NCBI GenBank assembly: GCA_947586205.1
Contig: CANPXO010000005.1
Location: 1-41,647, forward strand
Direction of reading: 5' to 3'
Source of the DNA: an uncultured Bacilli bacterium
GTDB taxonomy: Bacteria > Bacillota_I > Bacilli_A > RF39 > UBA660
DNA: 41,647 nt
Under the pieces are notes generated by a model. That model was not told the origin of the DNA. It made no database searches and worked only from the letters and a program-made list of their open reading frames with translations. The position numbers were made by a program, and so were the translations under genes. Positions 16,032 through 24,696 of this stretch are shown here, one piece after another. Position 1 is the first letter of the stretch; every line of letters starts with the position of its first letter.

Positions 16032-16038
16032 ATATACT
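16005..16038 (+). promoter_or_regulatory. Possible Spo0A-controlled spoIIG promoter
   Basis: TATACT (16033-16038) is a good -10, 15 nt before the start codon. At the -35 distance there is no sigma-A -35. ATCGACA (16005-16011), the complement of TGTCGAT, matches the Spo0A box TGTCGAA at 6 of 7 positions and lies 21 bp upstream. In B. subtilis spoIIG a 0A box occupies this place with a 22-bp spacing. The box overlaps the upstream terminator, so chance is not excluded. Confidence 0.35.
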
Positions 16039-16053
16039 GTAGATGGTGAAAAT

Positions 16054-16842
16054 ATGACGGTATATTTAGATTTAGTTTTCTTCTTAAATTTATGGTTTGA
16101 TTTTTTACTTCTTCTCACTGTGAGCAATACCTTAAAAAGAAATGCATCTTTAAAAAGATTATTTCTAGGTGCATGTCTAGGGTCACTTAGTTATTTTACT
16201 CTTTTTATTCCTTTATCTACTTGTTTCTTATTTCTTTTAAAAATTCTCTTAGCATTTCTAATGTGTACCTTAACTTTTGGAATCAAAGACAAAACTTATA
16301 CAATTCAAAATGTGAGTTACTTCTATATGACAAGTGTGGTTCTTGGAGGATTTCTTTACTTCTTAAGTTTAGAGTTTTCTGAAAGTCATGATGGACTTTT
16401 ATTTACCTATCAAGAATATTCGATTCCTTATCTCTTTTTAATCATATTTTCACCCGTTATGTTGTATGTTTATTATAGGCAAAGAAAAGATGCAAAAAAG
16501 TATATGCAACATTATCAAATTAAAATTACATTTTTAAATGGCAAGACCAAAGAGTTTTCTTCTTTTCTAGATACCGGAAATCATTTACAAGATCCCATTA
16601 CTAAAAAATATGTAATTTTAGTTCGAGAAAGTCTATTAAAAGGAGTAGACTTGAGCAAAGTTCTTTATGTTCCATATCATTCTTTGAATCATCAAGGGGT
16701 TATGCGATGTATTAAAATTGATTCGATTGCCTTAAATGAAAAAGAGAGTAAAAATTATTTAGTAGGTATCAGCGAAGGAGATTTACTGCGTGATGGAATT
16801 GACTGTGTATTAAATTCATATTGTTTGGAGGAACTATTATGA
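16054..16842 (+). CDS. spoIIGA: Sporulation sigma-E processing peptidase SpoIIGA
   Basis: 262 aa. Five hydrophobic segments in the N-terminal half (from VYLDLVFFLNLWFDFLLLL to YLFLIIFSPVMLYVYY) form the membrane domain. The C-terminal half is the aspartic-protease domain with SSFLDTGNHLQDP (catalytic D173). It cleaves pro-sigma-E at the septum after a forespore signal. It overlaps sigE by 4 nt (ATGA), so the two are translationally coupled. Confidence 0.95.
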   Translation: MTVYLDLVFFLNLWFDFLLLLTVSNTLKRNASLKRLFLGACLGSLSYFTLFIPLSTCFLFLLKILLAFLMCTLTFGIKDKTYTIQNVSYFYMTSVVLGGFLYFLSLEFSESHDGLLFTYQEYSIPYLFLIIFSPVMLYVYYRQRKDAKKYMQHYQIKITFLNGKTKEFSSFLDTGNHLQDPITKKYVILVRESLLKGVDLSKVLYVPYHSLNHQGVMRCIKIDSIALNEKESKNYLVGISEGDLLRDGIDCVLNSYCLEELL

Positions 16843-17522
16843 TTAAAAAAATATTAAATTGGTTAAAAGCAAAGTATAGTGAGTGTTTCTTTATTGGAAG
16901 TAGTGATAAACTTCCACCACCTTTATCTAGAGACGAAGAGTTAGAATGCATTATTAAATCTCAACAAGGAGATATCGATGCAAAGAATAAACTGATTGAA
17001 CATAATTTAAGACTTGTAGTCTTCTTAGCTAAAAAGTATGAAGGAACAGGGTATGACATGGAAGATTTAGTAAGCATTGGCTCCATTGGTTTAATTAAAG
17101 GAATTAATACGTATAAAATTGATAAAAATATTAAACTAGCAACGTATGCTTCTCGTTGTATTGCCAATGAAATCTTAATGTTTTTAAGAAAAAATAAGAA
17201 AAGAAAAAAAGAAATTTCTTTGGAAGATAGCTTAAATTATGATAATGAAGGAAATGAACTTCATTTAGAAGATGTTTTAGGAACAGACTCTGATTTAGTG
17301 AGCGATGAGTATGAAAAATCAGTGGACTGTAAATTTGTATCAAATGAAATTAATAAACTAACACCACGTGAAAAACAAATTATGGTCTTACGTTATGGAC
17401 TTAATAATACAGAAAGTTATACTCAAAAAGAAGTGGCTGACATGTTAGGCATCAGTCAGTCTTATATTTCAAGAATTGAGAAAAAAGTCATTAAAAATAT
17501 TCAAGAACTTATGAAAAGTTAA
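16839..17522 (+). CDS. sigE: Sporulation sigma factor sigma-E
   Basis: 227 aa. The N-terminal pro-sequence MIKKILNWLKAKYSECFF is followed by LPPPLSRDEE and region 2 (NLRLVVFLAKKYEGTGYDME, DLVSIGSIGLIKGINTY). Region 4 carries LTPREKQIMVLRYGLN and the HTH ADMLGISQSYISRIEKKV. It directs mother-cell gene expression after cleavage by SpoIIGA. ATG 16839 follows GGAGGA by 6 nt; an upstream in-frame ATG at 16821 lies inside spoIIGA and lacks a site. The sigG gene that often follows is absent here. Confidence 0.96.
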   Translation: MIKKILNWLKAKYSECFFIGSSDKLPPPLSRDEELECIIKSQQGDIDAKNKLIEHNLRLVVFLAKKYEGTGYDMEDLVSIGSIGLIKGINTYKIDKNIKLATYASRCIANEILMFLRKNKKRKKEISLEDSLNYDNEGNELHLEDVLGTDSDLVSDEYEKSVDCKFVSNEINKLTPREKQIMVLRYGLNNTESYTQKEVADMLGISQSYISRIEKKVIKNIQELMKS

Positions 17523-17540
17523 ATTTGAACAAAAAAATTT

Positions 17541-17569
17541 GGAAAGTAAAAATACAAGCTTTCCTTTTT
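17541..17569 (+). terminator. sigE terminator
   Basis: GGAAAG (17541-17546) pairs with CTTTCC (17559-17564), followed by five T. Confidence 0.6.
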
Positions 17570-17584
17570 ATTTGATCAAACACC

Positions 17585-17676
17585 TCATTGGATAACATTT
17601 CTAAATTTCATTGGATGATATTTTCAAATTTCATTGGATAACTTTTCTACATTTTGTTGAATAATATTTTTGATAT
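17585..17676. repeat. Four tandem 23-bp repeats
   Basis: Copies start at 17585, 17608, 17631 and 17654 with an exact 23-bp period. The first three begin TCATTGGAT and continue (AAC/GAT)(A/T)TTT; the fourth (TTGTTGAAT) is degenerate. There are no unique spacers, so this is not CRISPR. The period equals that of the array at 14601-14730, but no ATPase gene is adjacent. Confidence 0.8.
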
Positions 17677-17739
17677 ATTTATAGATAAATTAAAAAAAGT
17701 GTTATTTTTTGGCATTCATTAGACATAATAAAAATAGGA

Positions 17740-18129
17740 TTTTGAGTTTGCCCTTTTTGGAAGCAGATATAAAAGTTGAGTGCTAAATGCCATTTTTCAA
17801 ATGATGAAAAGTGGCGTTTTTAAAGCAAAAAAAGAAAATACCAAATTGTTATTGTGTAATAAAATCAGCAAAATTTTAAATTTATACTAAACAACTTTTT
17901 GAAAGGTGTTTTCATCAGCTGTTTTACATCAGAATCTTGTATATTTAAAAGAAAATTTGTAAATCTTTCTTTTCTTAAAAAGCTAAAAATGTAAGCAAGT
18001 GTATCAACAAATACGAAAAACTAAAAGATAAAACATTTACTTTTATTTTGAAAAGAATGTAAAGGGATAATTTTTTACTTTACATATATAAATTGAATAT
18101 TATTTTTTCCAAAAAGGGCAAACTCAAAA
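17740..18129. mobile_element. 390-bp MITE-like element with TIRs and TSD
   Basis: The two ends (17740-17762 and 18107-18129) are perfect 23-bp inverted repeats; the outer 20 bases read TTTTGAGTTTGCCCTTTTTG. Both are flanked directly by ATAGGA (17734-17739 and 18130-18135), a 6-bp target duplication. No plausible ORF lies inside. Within it, GCCATTTTTC (17789-17798) and GAAAAGTGGC (17806-17815) form a hairpin followed by GTTTTT. This is the structure of a non-autonomous, transposase-dependent element. With the sigE terminator and the 23-bp repeats it fills the 654-bp gap 17523-18176. Confidence 0.85.
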
Positions 18130-18139
18130 ATAGGATATA

Positions 18140-18168
18140 TTGAAAAAAGAGTCTATTTTTGATAGAAT
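18140..18168 (+). promoter_or_regulatory. Promoter of transglutaminase-like gene
   Basis: TTGAAA (18140-18145) and TAGAAT (18163-18168) with a 17-bp spacer, just right of the MITE. Transcription would start about 18175, which favours the later ATG (18201) of the gene. Confidence 0.5.
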
Positions 18169-18176
18169 GTTAAAGA

Positions 18177-19799
18177 ATGAAAGAAGAAGTGAATAGTAGT
18201 ATGACAAAAAAGAGCAGTCATTTTTTTAAAAACAATTGGGTATATTTTCTTTTAAGTTTTATTATTTTTGTTTTACCCATTCTTCTTTATATTGGACTCT
18301 ATCAAATTTATTATGGAATGAATGAGATGGTTGTGATTGAGCTTGGAGAAAGTGTTACACAAGAAGACTTTTTTCATAAAGCGATTCCCAAAGATACTGT
18401 ATTTTTAACAGATTTGAATTCTTTAGATTTAACGAAAGTTGGGGAATATACGATTGAAATTGAAGTATTCAAACAAAAGAAAACAAGTATTCTAAAAATT
18501 GAAGATACAACACCTCCAGAAGTGGAAGTGGAAGAACTCTACCGTTATACTGATTATAAAATAGATCCAAATGATTTTATTGTTTCTAAAAAAGATTTGT
18601 CTTCCATGACCGTTTCTTTAGAAAATGAAGTCAATATTTCTTCTTTTGGAGATTATCCAGTAAAGCTTGTAGTAAGTGATGCATCAGGGAATCTTACACG
18701 ACTCGAAACAACTTTACATATTGGAGTGATTAAAACATATTATGAGTTAGAATTAGGCGATACGTTTGAAAAAGAAAATCTTCTTTATAATGAAAAAGAT
18801 GAAATTGAAGTTCCAGAAGAAGAAATTCAAAGTGTAAATTCTGGAGTCCTTGGAGATTACACTTTACATGTTATTTACAATGGAGAAACGTATACTTCAC
18901 GTGTCAAAGTTCAAGATACGACCCCTCCAAAAGTGGAAGTACAAAATAAGAATATTTATGAAAATGTGACCTCTGTAACCAAAGATGATATCATTGTCTC
19001 TGCAACGGATGCTTCGGGTGAAGTGACTACTACAATGGAAGGCGAGATTAAGTACGGAGTCTTAGGAGATTATGAAATTACAATTACTGGAGTAGATAAA
19101 AATGGACTTCAGACTGTGGTAAAAGCAGTCGTATCTGTTGTGAAAGATACCACACCTCCAGTGATCAGTGGACTTGGCAATATCACAGTGAATAAATATA
19201 CTCAAATTAATTATTTATCAGGTGTTCAGGCTGTGGATGATAAAGATGGAAATGTGAGTGTTTCTGTAAATTCTAGTAAAGTAAATGTAAATACCGCGGG
19301 AACGTATTATGCAACCTATACAGCGACCGATTCTTCTGGCAATACTGCCACAGCATCGAGAACAATTACAGTAAGACATGATCAAAGTGATTTGAATAAT
19401 CTAGTAAGACAACATGCAAATCGTGTTGGTAACAGTGTGCCAGAAGTAAATGAATATGTCAAACATTTAATTGGTTATAGTAGTTCATGGGGAGATAATG
19501 ACCCAGTTTGGTATGGACTTACGAATTACCGTGGAAACTGTTATGTTCATGCTCTTGTTTTACAAGCCATTCTTCAAGCGAAAGGCTATGAAGTATTAAT
19601 TATTCATACGAATGACAACGTAGGAGGTAGACCTAGTCATTACTGGGATTTAGTAAATCTTGGAAATGGAAAATGGTGTCATAGTGATGCAACACCTGGA
19701 AACTTACAAGAAGGAATTATTTGTTCTAATGATACCGAAAGAATCAATATGTTACAAGGAAGAGATTGGGATCATTCGAAATGGCCAGCTGCTGAATAG
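18177..19799 (+). CDS. Membrane-anchored Ig-like/transglutaminase-like protein
   Basis: 540 aa. An N-terminal membrane segment (WVYFLLSFIIFVLPILLYIG) exposes four or five Ig-like modules (about 60-400), each closed by a DTTPP linker; the last (ISGLGNITVNKYTQINYLSG) fits DUF5011. The C-terminal transglutaminase-like domain has the triad Cys455 (RGNCYVHALV), His488 (SHYWDLV) and Asp504 (HSDATP). It probably acts outside the cell on cell-wall or surface proteins, as a protease or cross-linker. The start is uncertain: ATG 18201 (MTKKSSHF) fits the promoter better, and neither has a strong ribosome site. It is monocistronic, with its own terminator. Confidence 0.85.
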   Translation: MKEEVNSSMTKKSSHFFKNNWVYFLLSFIIFVLPILLYIGLYQIYYGMNEMVVIELGESVTQEDFFHKAIPKDTVFLTDLNSLDLTKVGEYTIEIEVFKQKKTSILKIEDTTPPEVEVEELYRYTDYKIDPNDFIVSKKDLSSMTVSLENEVNISSFGDYPVKLVVSDASGNLTRLETTLHIGVIKTYYELELGDTFEKENLLYNEKDEIEVPEEEIQSVNSGVLGDYTLHVIYNGETYTSRVKVQDTTPPKVEVQNKNIYENVTSVTKDDIIVSATDASGEVTTTMEGEIKYGVLGDYEITITGVDKNGLQTVVKAVVSVVKDTTPPVISGLGNITVNKYTQINYLSGVQAVDDKDGNVSVSVNSSKVNVNTAGTYYATYTATDSSGNTATASRTITVRHDQSDLNNLVRQHANRVGNSVPEVNEYVKHLIGYSSSWGDNDPVWYGLTNYRGNCYVHALVLQAILQAKGYEVLIIHTNDNVGGRPSHYWDLVNLGNGKWCHSDATPGNLQEGIICSNDTERINMLQGRDWDHSKWPAAE

Positions 19800-19821
19800 A
19801 AAATGATTTTTTCAAAGTTTT

Positions 19822-19858
19822 AAAGTGAATAGAAGTCCAAACTTTATTCACTTTTTTT
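19822..19858 (+). terminator. Terminator of transglutaminase-like gene
   Basis: AAAGTGAATA (19822-19831) and TATTCACTTT (19845-19854) form a 10-bp stem followed by T residues. Confidence 0.8.
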
Positions 19859-19899
19859 CTTATTTTTCTGTTATACTTATGTAGTAAAGAGGTGGTAGC

Positions 19900-21027
19900 A
19901 TGCAAACGTTTTCTTATTCCATTCAAACAGCATTTATCTTTTTTCCAATATTAGCATTTCTATTTACGTTACCTTATATTTTATATACTTATCATAAATA
20001 TGGTTCGGTGAGTTTCTATCGTTCCCTAATTGTTTATGCTTTTTTATTATATTTAATTTCTGCTTATTTTTTAATCATCTTGCCACTTCCATCCAAAGAA
20101 TTTGTAGCAAGTCTTACAAGACCGAATTATAACTTGATTCCTTTTCAATTTATCCAAGATATTTTTTATAAAACAAATTTAGAAATCAGTGACTTTGCTA
20201 CGTATTTTCCAGCTTTAAAAGCACCAGTAGTTTATGAAGCCATCTTTAATATCTTTTTAACCATTCCATTTGGTTTATTTTTACATTACTATTTAAAATG
20301 TAACTTTCGTAAAACATTTTTCTATAGCTTTTGTTTTAGTTTATTCTTTGAACTCACTCAGTTAACTGGTCTTTATTATATCTATCCAAGAGGATATCGA
20401 ACCTTTGATGTCGATGATTTAATATTAAATACCTTTGGTGGAGTGATTGGCTTTGTGATAGGAGCTATATTTCTTAGAATCTTGCCAACCAAAGAGGAAA
20501 TTGATAAAAAGTCTTTTGAAAAAGCCAAAGTAGTTTCAGCAAATCGTCGTATCTTAAGTTTTGGAATCGACTTTATCATGAGCATTTTCACCATTCTTGG
20601 AATCAGTTACTTTTTACGAAAATTAAAATTATTTTCCATTCCTGTTTTTCTTGTTTTAATTGTCATTATAAATCTTTTTTATTTTGTTGTGATGCCTGTT
20701 CTTTTAAAGAAAAAGACCGTAGGTATGAAATATTTAAACTTAGAATTTGATTCTGAGAAAAATCTAAAATGGTATCATTATTTCTTCTATTATTTTCTAT
20801 TATTTATGGAGTTTTTCTTCCTCCCTGTAATTACTTTATTTATCGGATATGCATTTCATCATGAAGGAATGCTTTCTCAAGTAAGTTTCAATTACTATAT
20901 CATTGTCGTTCTTGCTCTTACGTCTTTACTTTATATTTTAACATTCTTAAAACAACTTTTTCATATGGAAACACTTTATCAAATGATTACTAAAATGCAT
21001 ATCAAAAGTACACTTCAAGAAAAATAA
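19900..21027 (+). CDS. VanZ-RDD fusion membrane protein
   Basis: 375 aa with about nine hydrophobic segments. The first 200 residues are VanZ-like: NLIPFQFI, then NIFLTIPFGLFLHYY, FELTQLTGLYYI and RTFDVDDLILNTFGG. After a charged linker the RDD-like domain has RRILSFGIDFIMS and TVGMKYLNLEF. VanZ domains are linked to low-level glycopeptide tolerance in some species; RDD domains to transport. The actual role is unknown. AAAGAGGTGG precedes the start. The 3' end overlaps the convergent helicase gene by 13 nt. Confidence 0.85.
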   Translation: MQTFSYSIQTAFIFFPILAFLFTLPYILYTYHKYGSVSFYRSLIVYAFLLYLISAYFLIILPLPSKEFVASLTRPNYNLIPFQFIQDIFYKTNLEISDFATYFPALKAPVVYEAIFNIFLTIPFGLFLHYYLKCNFRKTFFYSFCFSLFFELTQLTGLYYIYPRGYRTFDVDDLILNTFGGVIGFVIGAIFLRILPTKEEIDKKSFEKAKVVSANRRILSFGIDFIMSIFTILGISYFLRKLKLFSIPVFLVLIVIINLFYFVVMPVLLKKKTVGMKYLNLEFDSEKNLKWYHYFFYYFLLFMEFFFLPVITLFIGYAFHHEGMLSQVSFNYYIIVVLALTSLLYILTFLKQLFHMETLYQMITKMHIKSTLQEK

Positions 21028-22493
21028 AGTTTTTGAACATTCTTATTTTGTTTGAGTTCACGGGCAAATAAAGAAGGATTGTCTTTCGGAATTAAAGAGT
21101 AAACGATTGATTTTGTTCTTGTTAAAGCAACATAGAAAAGTCTTCGTTCTTCTTCATAAGGATAAATCATTCGATGATTCACTAAAGATAAAATTCCTTC
21201 TTCTTTTTGTTTGGATGGAATTCCATATAGGTCATCAGCTAAATTTAAAAGAATCACAACATCGCTTTCGAGCCCCTTAGATGCGTGAATGGTTAGAAAT
21301 TTGATTTTACGATTGGGATGCTCTGGAAAAATAAGAAAATCATCTTTCATTTCATGTTTGGGTAAATATTTTTCTCGATCCATGTTGTTACGACCTAAGA
21401 TTAAGATTTCTGCGTCTTCGGGTATTTTCTTTAAAATTTCTAAAAAAGCATTCTTCATATTTCTTGCATAAACAAATACAATGGGTTTTTCTAGACGTTT
21501 ATCGCTTTTAAGTTCTTTTGGAATTTGACTTTTGTTTTTTTGAATAAAATATCCCGCTGTTTCAACAAGTTCTTTACTATTTCGATAAGTTTTTTGAATT
21601 TTATAAATTTTACTTGTCGGATAATACTTTTGAAAATTTAAAAATATTTGAATGTCACATCCTGAAAAATGATAAATAGATTGATAGTCATCACCAACAA
21701 CACAGAAAGAAGCATCGTTTAAAGAAACTAAAGTTTGAATGAGTTCAAATCGAATCAAGGAAGAATCTTGAAATTCATCGACCAAAATCATTTTATAAGG
21801 AAAAGGGGAACCTTTTCTTTTTAAAGATTCAGTAGCAAGAGTAAGCATATCATCAAAATCAATAGATTTTACACTTTCTTTTTCTGTTTCATAAATCGTA
21901 TAAATGGAGTAAAGGAGAAGCAAAGTATCTTTCCATTTTTTTATGCTCATCCATTTTTTTAAATCTTCTTTGGTGTACTTGTGACTTTTAAAAAGAGTTA
22001 AGAAGGTTTTCAAAGTTTTCTTATAGGCAAGAAAATCTTTTGATTTTAAAATATGCTCCCAATCTTTATCTTTTTTAGAAAACGAAAGAAGAAACTTTTG
22101 ATACACAATTTTTTGCAAAGCCTCATTTCCAAAACAATAAGATTCAAAGAAATGGTCTATCACTTCATCAAGTAAGTAAGGTCTTGAAATCGAATAATGT
22201 TCCTCATGCAAAGCCAAAATATTTAAAGCAAGTTTATGAAACGTAAGACAAGAAATTCTTTCATTTGTATTATTGTAAATCACTTCTTCTAAATGAGAGA
22301 CCGCTTCTTTCGTAAAAGAAATACAAACAATTTCTTCTGGTTTATAAAGTTTTTTCTTCAATAAATATTTGATTTTCCCAACTAACGTTGTTGTTTTACC
22401 AGTTCCTGCTCCCGCTAAGATAAGAGAATATTTTTCATTTTCTAAAATTGGTTTTAATTGTTCCTCATCTAAAGGATACCCATTTACATCCAT
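21015..22493 (-). CDS. UvrD/Rep-family (SF1A) DNA helicase
   Basis: 492 aa. The Q motif is LDEEQ; motif I AGAGTGKTTT (27-36); motif II MILVDEFQDSS; motif III VGDDYQSIYHFSGC; motif IV QKTYRNSKELV; motif V FLTIHASKGLESDVV; motif VI EERRLFYVALTRTKS. It is shorter than PcrA/UvrD (about 720 aa), with a reduced 1B/2B insertion and no C-terminal tail, so it is a small UvrD-like helicase rather than PcrA. It is a 3'-5' DNA translocase likely used in repair. ATG 22493 is preceded by AGGTGA; the longer frame to 22547 has no site. The 3' end overlaps the VanZ-RDD gene. Confidence 0.9.
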   Translation of the reverse strand: MDVNGYPLDEEQLKPILENEKYSLILAGAGTGKTTTLVGKIKYLLKKKLYKPEEIVCISFTKEAVSHLEEVIYNNTNERISCLTFHKLALNILALHEEHYSISRPYLLDEVIDHFFESYCFGNEALQKIVYQKFLLSFSKKDKDWEHILKSKDFLAYKKTLKTFLTLFKSHKYTKEDLKKWMSIKKWKDTLLLLYSIYTIYETEKESVKSIDFDDMLTLATESLKRKGSPFPYKMILVDEFQDSSLIRFELIQTLVSLNDASFCVVGDDYQSIYHFSGCDIQIFLNFQKYYPTSKIYKIQKTYRNSKELVETAGYFIQKNKSQIPKELKSDKRLEKPIVFVYARNMKNAFLEILKKIPEDAEILILGRNNMDREKYLPKHEMKDDFLIFPEHPNRKIKFLTIHASKGLESDVVILLNLADDLYGIPSKQKEEGILSLVNHRMIYPYEEERRLFYVALTRTKSIVYSLIPKDNPSLFARELKQNKNVQKLYFS

Positions 22494-22540
22494 AATGTCA
22501 CCTACAAAGTCTGTATTATACTTGAAAGTTTCGAAAAAAA

Positions 22541-22570
22541 TTGTCAAAAAATGTCGAATTGTTTTATAAT
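22541..22570 (+). promoter_or_regulatory. Promoter of U32 operon
   Basis: TTGTCA (22541-22546) and TATAAT (22565-22570), 18-bp spacer, with AAAGGAG before ATG 22592. Confidence 0.75.
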
Positions 22571-22591
22571 AAGTAAAAAAAGGAGCAATCT

Positions 22592-24061
22592 ATGAAAAAA
22601 GAGTTACTAGTGCCCGTGCAAAGTATGGAACATTTGAGAGTTGCCATTCACAATGGGTGTGATGCCGTCTACTTAGGTGGTAAACGTTTTGGAGCCAGAG
22701 CTTATGCCGATAATTTTACGAATGAAGAACTTGTGAGTGCTATTTCCTATAGTCATCTTTATGATGTCAAAGTTTATGTTACTGTAAATACGATGGTGAT
22801 GGAACGAGAACTAAAAGAAGTTCAAAACTATTTACGATTTTTGAATGAAAATCATGTAGATGCAGTGATTGTGTCTGATATAGGACTCATTTCTTGGATA
22901 CATGAGAATATTCCAAACCTTGTGGTTCATGTATCTACTCAAGCTCATACGTTTTCTAAAAATCAAATTGAATTTTTAAAAACGTTAGGTGTGAAGAGAG
23001 TGGTTTTAGATAGAGAAATGTCTTTAAAGGAAATAAATCGTCTTCCTGATGATATAGAATATGAAGTTTTTATTCATGGAGCATTATGTGTATCTTTCTC
23101 GGGTTGTTGTTTATTCAGTGCCTTAAATAATGGACGAAGTGGCAACCGTGGAACATGTGCTCAATGTTGTCGAGAAAAATATAGGCTTTGGAAAGATAAT
23201 AAAATTGTCCCCATAAGTGGTGACTATCTTTTATCAACGAAAGATTTATATACTTTAAGAGATTTAAAAGAACTTAAAAAGAGTAAAGTCACAAGTTTTA
23301 AAATTGAAGGCCGAATGAAAAGTAAAGAATATGTAGCCTTACTTACGAGATTGTATCGTAAATATTTAGATCAAAATTTAGAAGTAACGAAAGAAGACGA
23401 GGAAAAAATCTATCAAGTGTTTAACCGTGAATTTACAAAAGGCTATTTATTAGATGAAGAAAATATTTATAATGAAAAGACTCCAAATCATTTAGGTATT
23501 GTGATTGGCCAAATTATTGAAGCAAATCCCAAAAAACTAAAAATTCTTTTAACAAAAGACTTAAATCAAGAAGATGGGATTCGCTTTGGAAATACGGAGT
23601 ATGGACAAATTGTAAACTTCTTATATGATAAGAATGGACTTCTCATTTCTCATGCCAAAAAAGGGGATATTATCTTTTTAGATAATAAGTTTGGTATCAA
23701 AGAAAAGTGGAAGGTGCGAAAAACGATAGATAAAAAATTAAATGAAGAACTTGAAAACATGGAAGAAAAAAAGATTCCCATTACGATGAAAGGAAACTTT
23801 ACTTTAGAAAGTTGTGAGTTAACAATTCAAGATCATGCTCATACGGTAACTATTGAACGTAAAATAGTCGAGAAAGCAAGAAGTCGGGCGACAACCAAGG
23901 AAGAAATCGAAAAAAATTTAAGAAAACTTGGCGGAACACCTTATGAGTTAAAGAGTTTAGAAATAGAAGTTGAAGCTGGTTTGTTTGTCGTTGTGTCTCA
24001 TTTAAATGAACTTCGAAGAGAAGGACTCGATAAATTAACAAAAGAAAGGATGGGAAGATGA
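22592..24061 (+). CDS. Peptidase U32 family RNA hydroxylation protein (TrhP-like)
   Basis: 489 aa. The TIM-barrel U32 domain starts KKELLVPVQSMEHLRVAIHN and has YLGGKRFGARAYADNF, HVSTQAHTF, and the four-Cys Fe-S region CVSFSGCCLFSALNNGRSGN through RGTCAQCCREKY. The C-terminal part (about 320-489) is the beta-rich U32-associated region. U32 proteins of this type install hydroxyl groups on RNA: TrhP makes 5-hydroxyuridine in tRNA (YrrN/YrrO in B. subtilis) and RlhA modifies 23S rRNA. The older name collagenase-like protease is probably wrong for this clade. It overlaps the next gene by 4 nt. Confidence 0.88.
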   Translation: MKKELLVPVQSMEHLRVAIHNGCDAVYLGGKRFGARAYADNFTNEELVSAISYSHLYDVKVYVTVNTMVMERELKEVQNYLRFLNENHVDAVIVSDIGLISWIHENIPNLVVHVSTQAHTFSKNQIEFLKTLGVKRVVLDREMSLKEINRLPDDIEYEVFIHGALCVSFSGCCLFSALNNGRSGNRGTCAQCCREKYRLWKDNKIVPISGDYLLSTKDLYTLRDLKELKKSKVTSFKIEGRMKSKEYVALLTRLYRKYLDQNLEVTKEDEEKIYQVFNREFTKGYLLDEENIYNEKTPNHLGIVIGQIIEANPKKLKILLTKDLNQEDGIRFGNTEYGQIVNFLYDKNGLLISHAKKGDIIFLDNKFGIKEKWKVRKTIDKKLNEELENMEEKKIPITMKGNFTLESCELTIQDHAHTVTIERKIVEKARSRATTKEEIEKNLRKLGGTPYELKSLEIEVEAGLFVVVSHLNELRREGLDKLTKERMGR

Positions 24062-24696
24062 TGATTTTTAGTGTACTTGTTCGATCTGAAAAACAATATG
24101 AAATAGTAAGTCATTATGAAATTCAAAATATTTATTCGGATTCCCTAGAACTTTGTTTAAAACATCCTGAAGTCTATTATTTAACCTCTCGAGTAAAAGA
24201 AGAAGAAAACTTACCAAATTGTTTACTTGTTCAAGACTTTGGAACAATATATAAAGAAAAGAATAAATCTATGATTTCTAATTATACATTAAATGTGGCT
24301 AATTCTTGTACTTGTGAACTTCTTTTAAAACTAGGAGTTCAAAAAATAGGCCTATCTGTGGAAATGAATTTAACTGAACTCAAGTGTTTTCCAACTATTT
24401 CCAATTATCCTGTCGAAGTTTTAATTTATGGAAGAGTGGAAGACATGTTACTCAAAAGACATCCTGAAATGACGGATGGCACTTATGAATTAGAAAGCGT
24501 GAATGGGAAATATCCTGTTATCGTGGATCAAGATCGAACAGTTCATATCTATCACCGAAAACCAATAGATCGAATAAGTGAAATAGAAGATTTAAAGTCT
24601 TTAGGTATTCGTTATGGTAGAATTGATTTTTTAGACGAATCCGAAGAAGAAATGAAAGAAATTTTGAAGAAATGTCATATCTCTCAAAAAGTGTAA
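24058..24696 (+). CDS. Short U32-like protein, partner of TrhP-like gene
   Basis: 212 aa. NYTLNVANSCTCELLLKLGV and KIGLSVEMNLTELK, then YPVEVLIYGRVEDMLLKRHPE, resemble the second TIM-like half found at the C-terminus of long U32 proteins. The start overlaps the upstream stop (ATGA), so translation is coupled. It may be one half of a split long U32 protein or a reduced YrrN-type subunit acting with the upstream gene in tRNA hydroxylation. It lacks the four-Cys cluster, so it is unlikely to act alone. Confidence 0.7.
   Translation: MMIFSVLVRSEKQYEIVSHYEIQNIYSDSLELCLKHPEVYYLTSRVKEEENLPNCLLVQDFGTIYKEKNKSMISNYTLNVANSCTCELLLKLGVQKIGLSVEMNLTELKCFPTISNYPVEVLIYGRVEDMLLKRHPEMTDGTYELESVNGKYPVIVDQDRTVHIYHRKPIDRISEIEDLKSLGIRYGRIDFLDESEEEMKEILKKCHISQKV

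Noticed and set aside
17585..17676. CRISPR or coding repeats
   Set aside because: Contiguous 23-bp units without spacers; no open frame or ribosome site runs through them.
17740..18129. Small regulatory RNA or riboswitch
   Set aside because: Perfect terminal inverted repeats with a flanking duplication explain the region better as a MITE; an RNA role is not excluded but unsupported.
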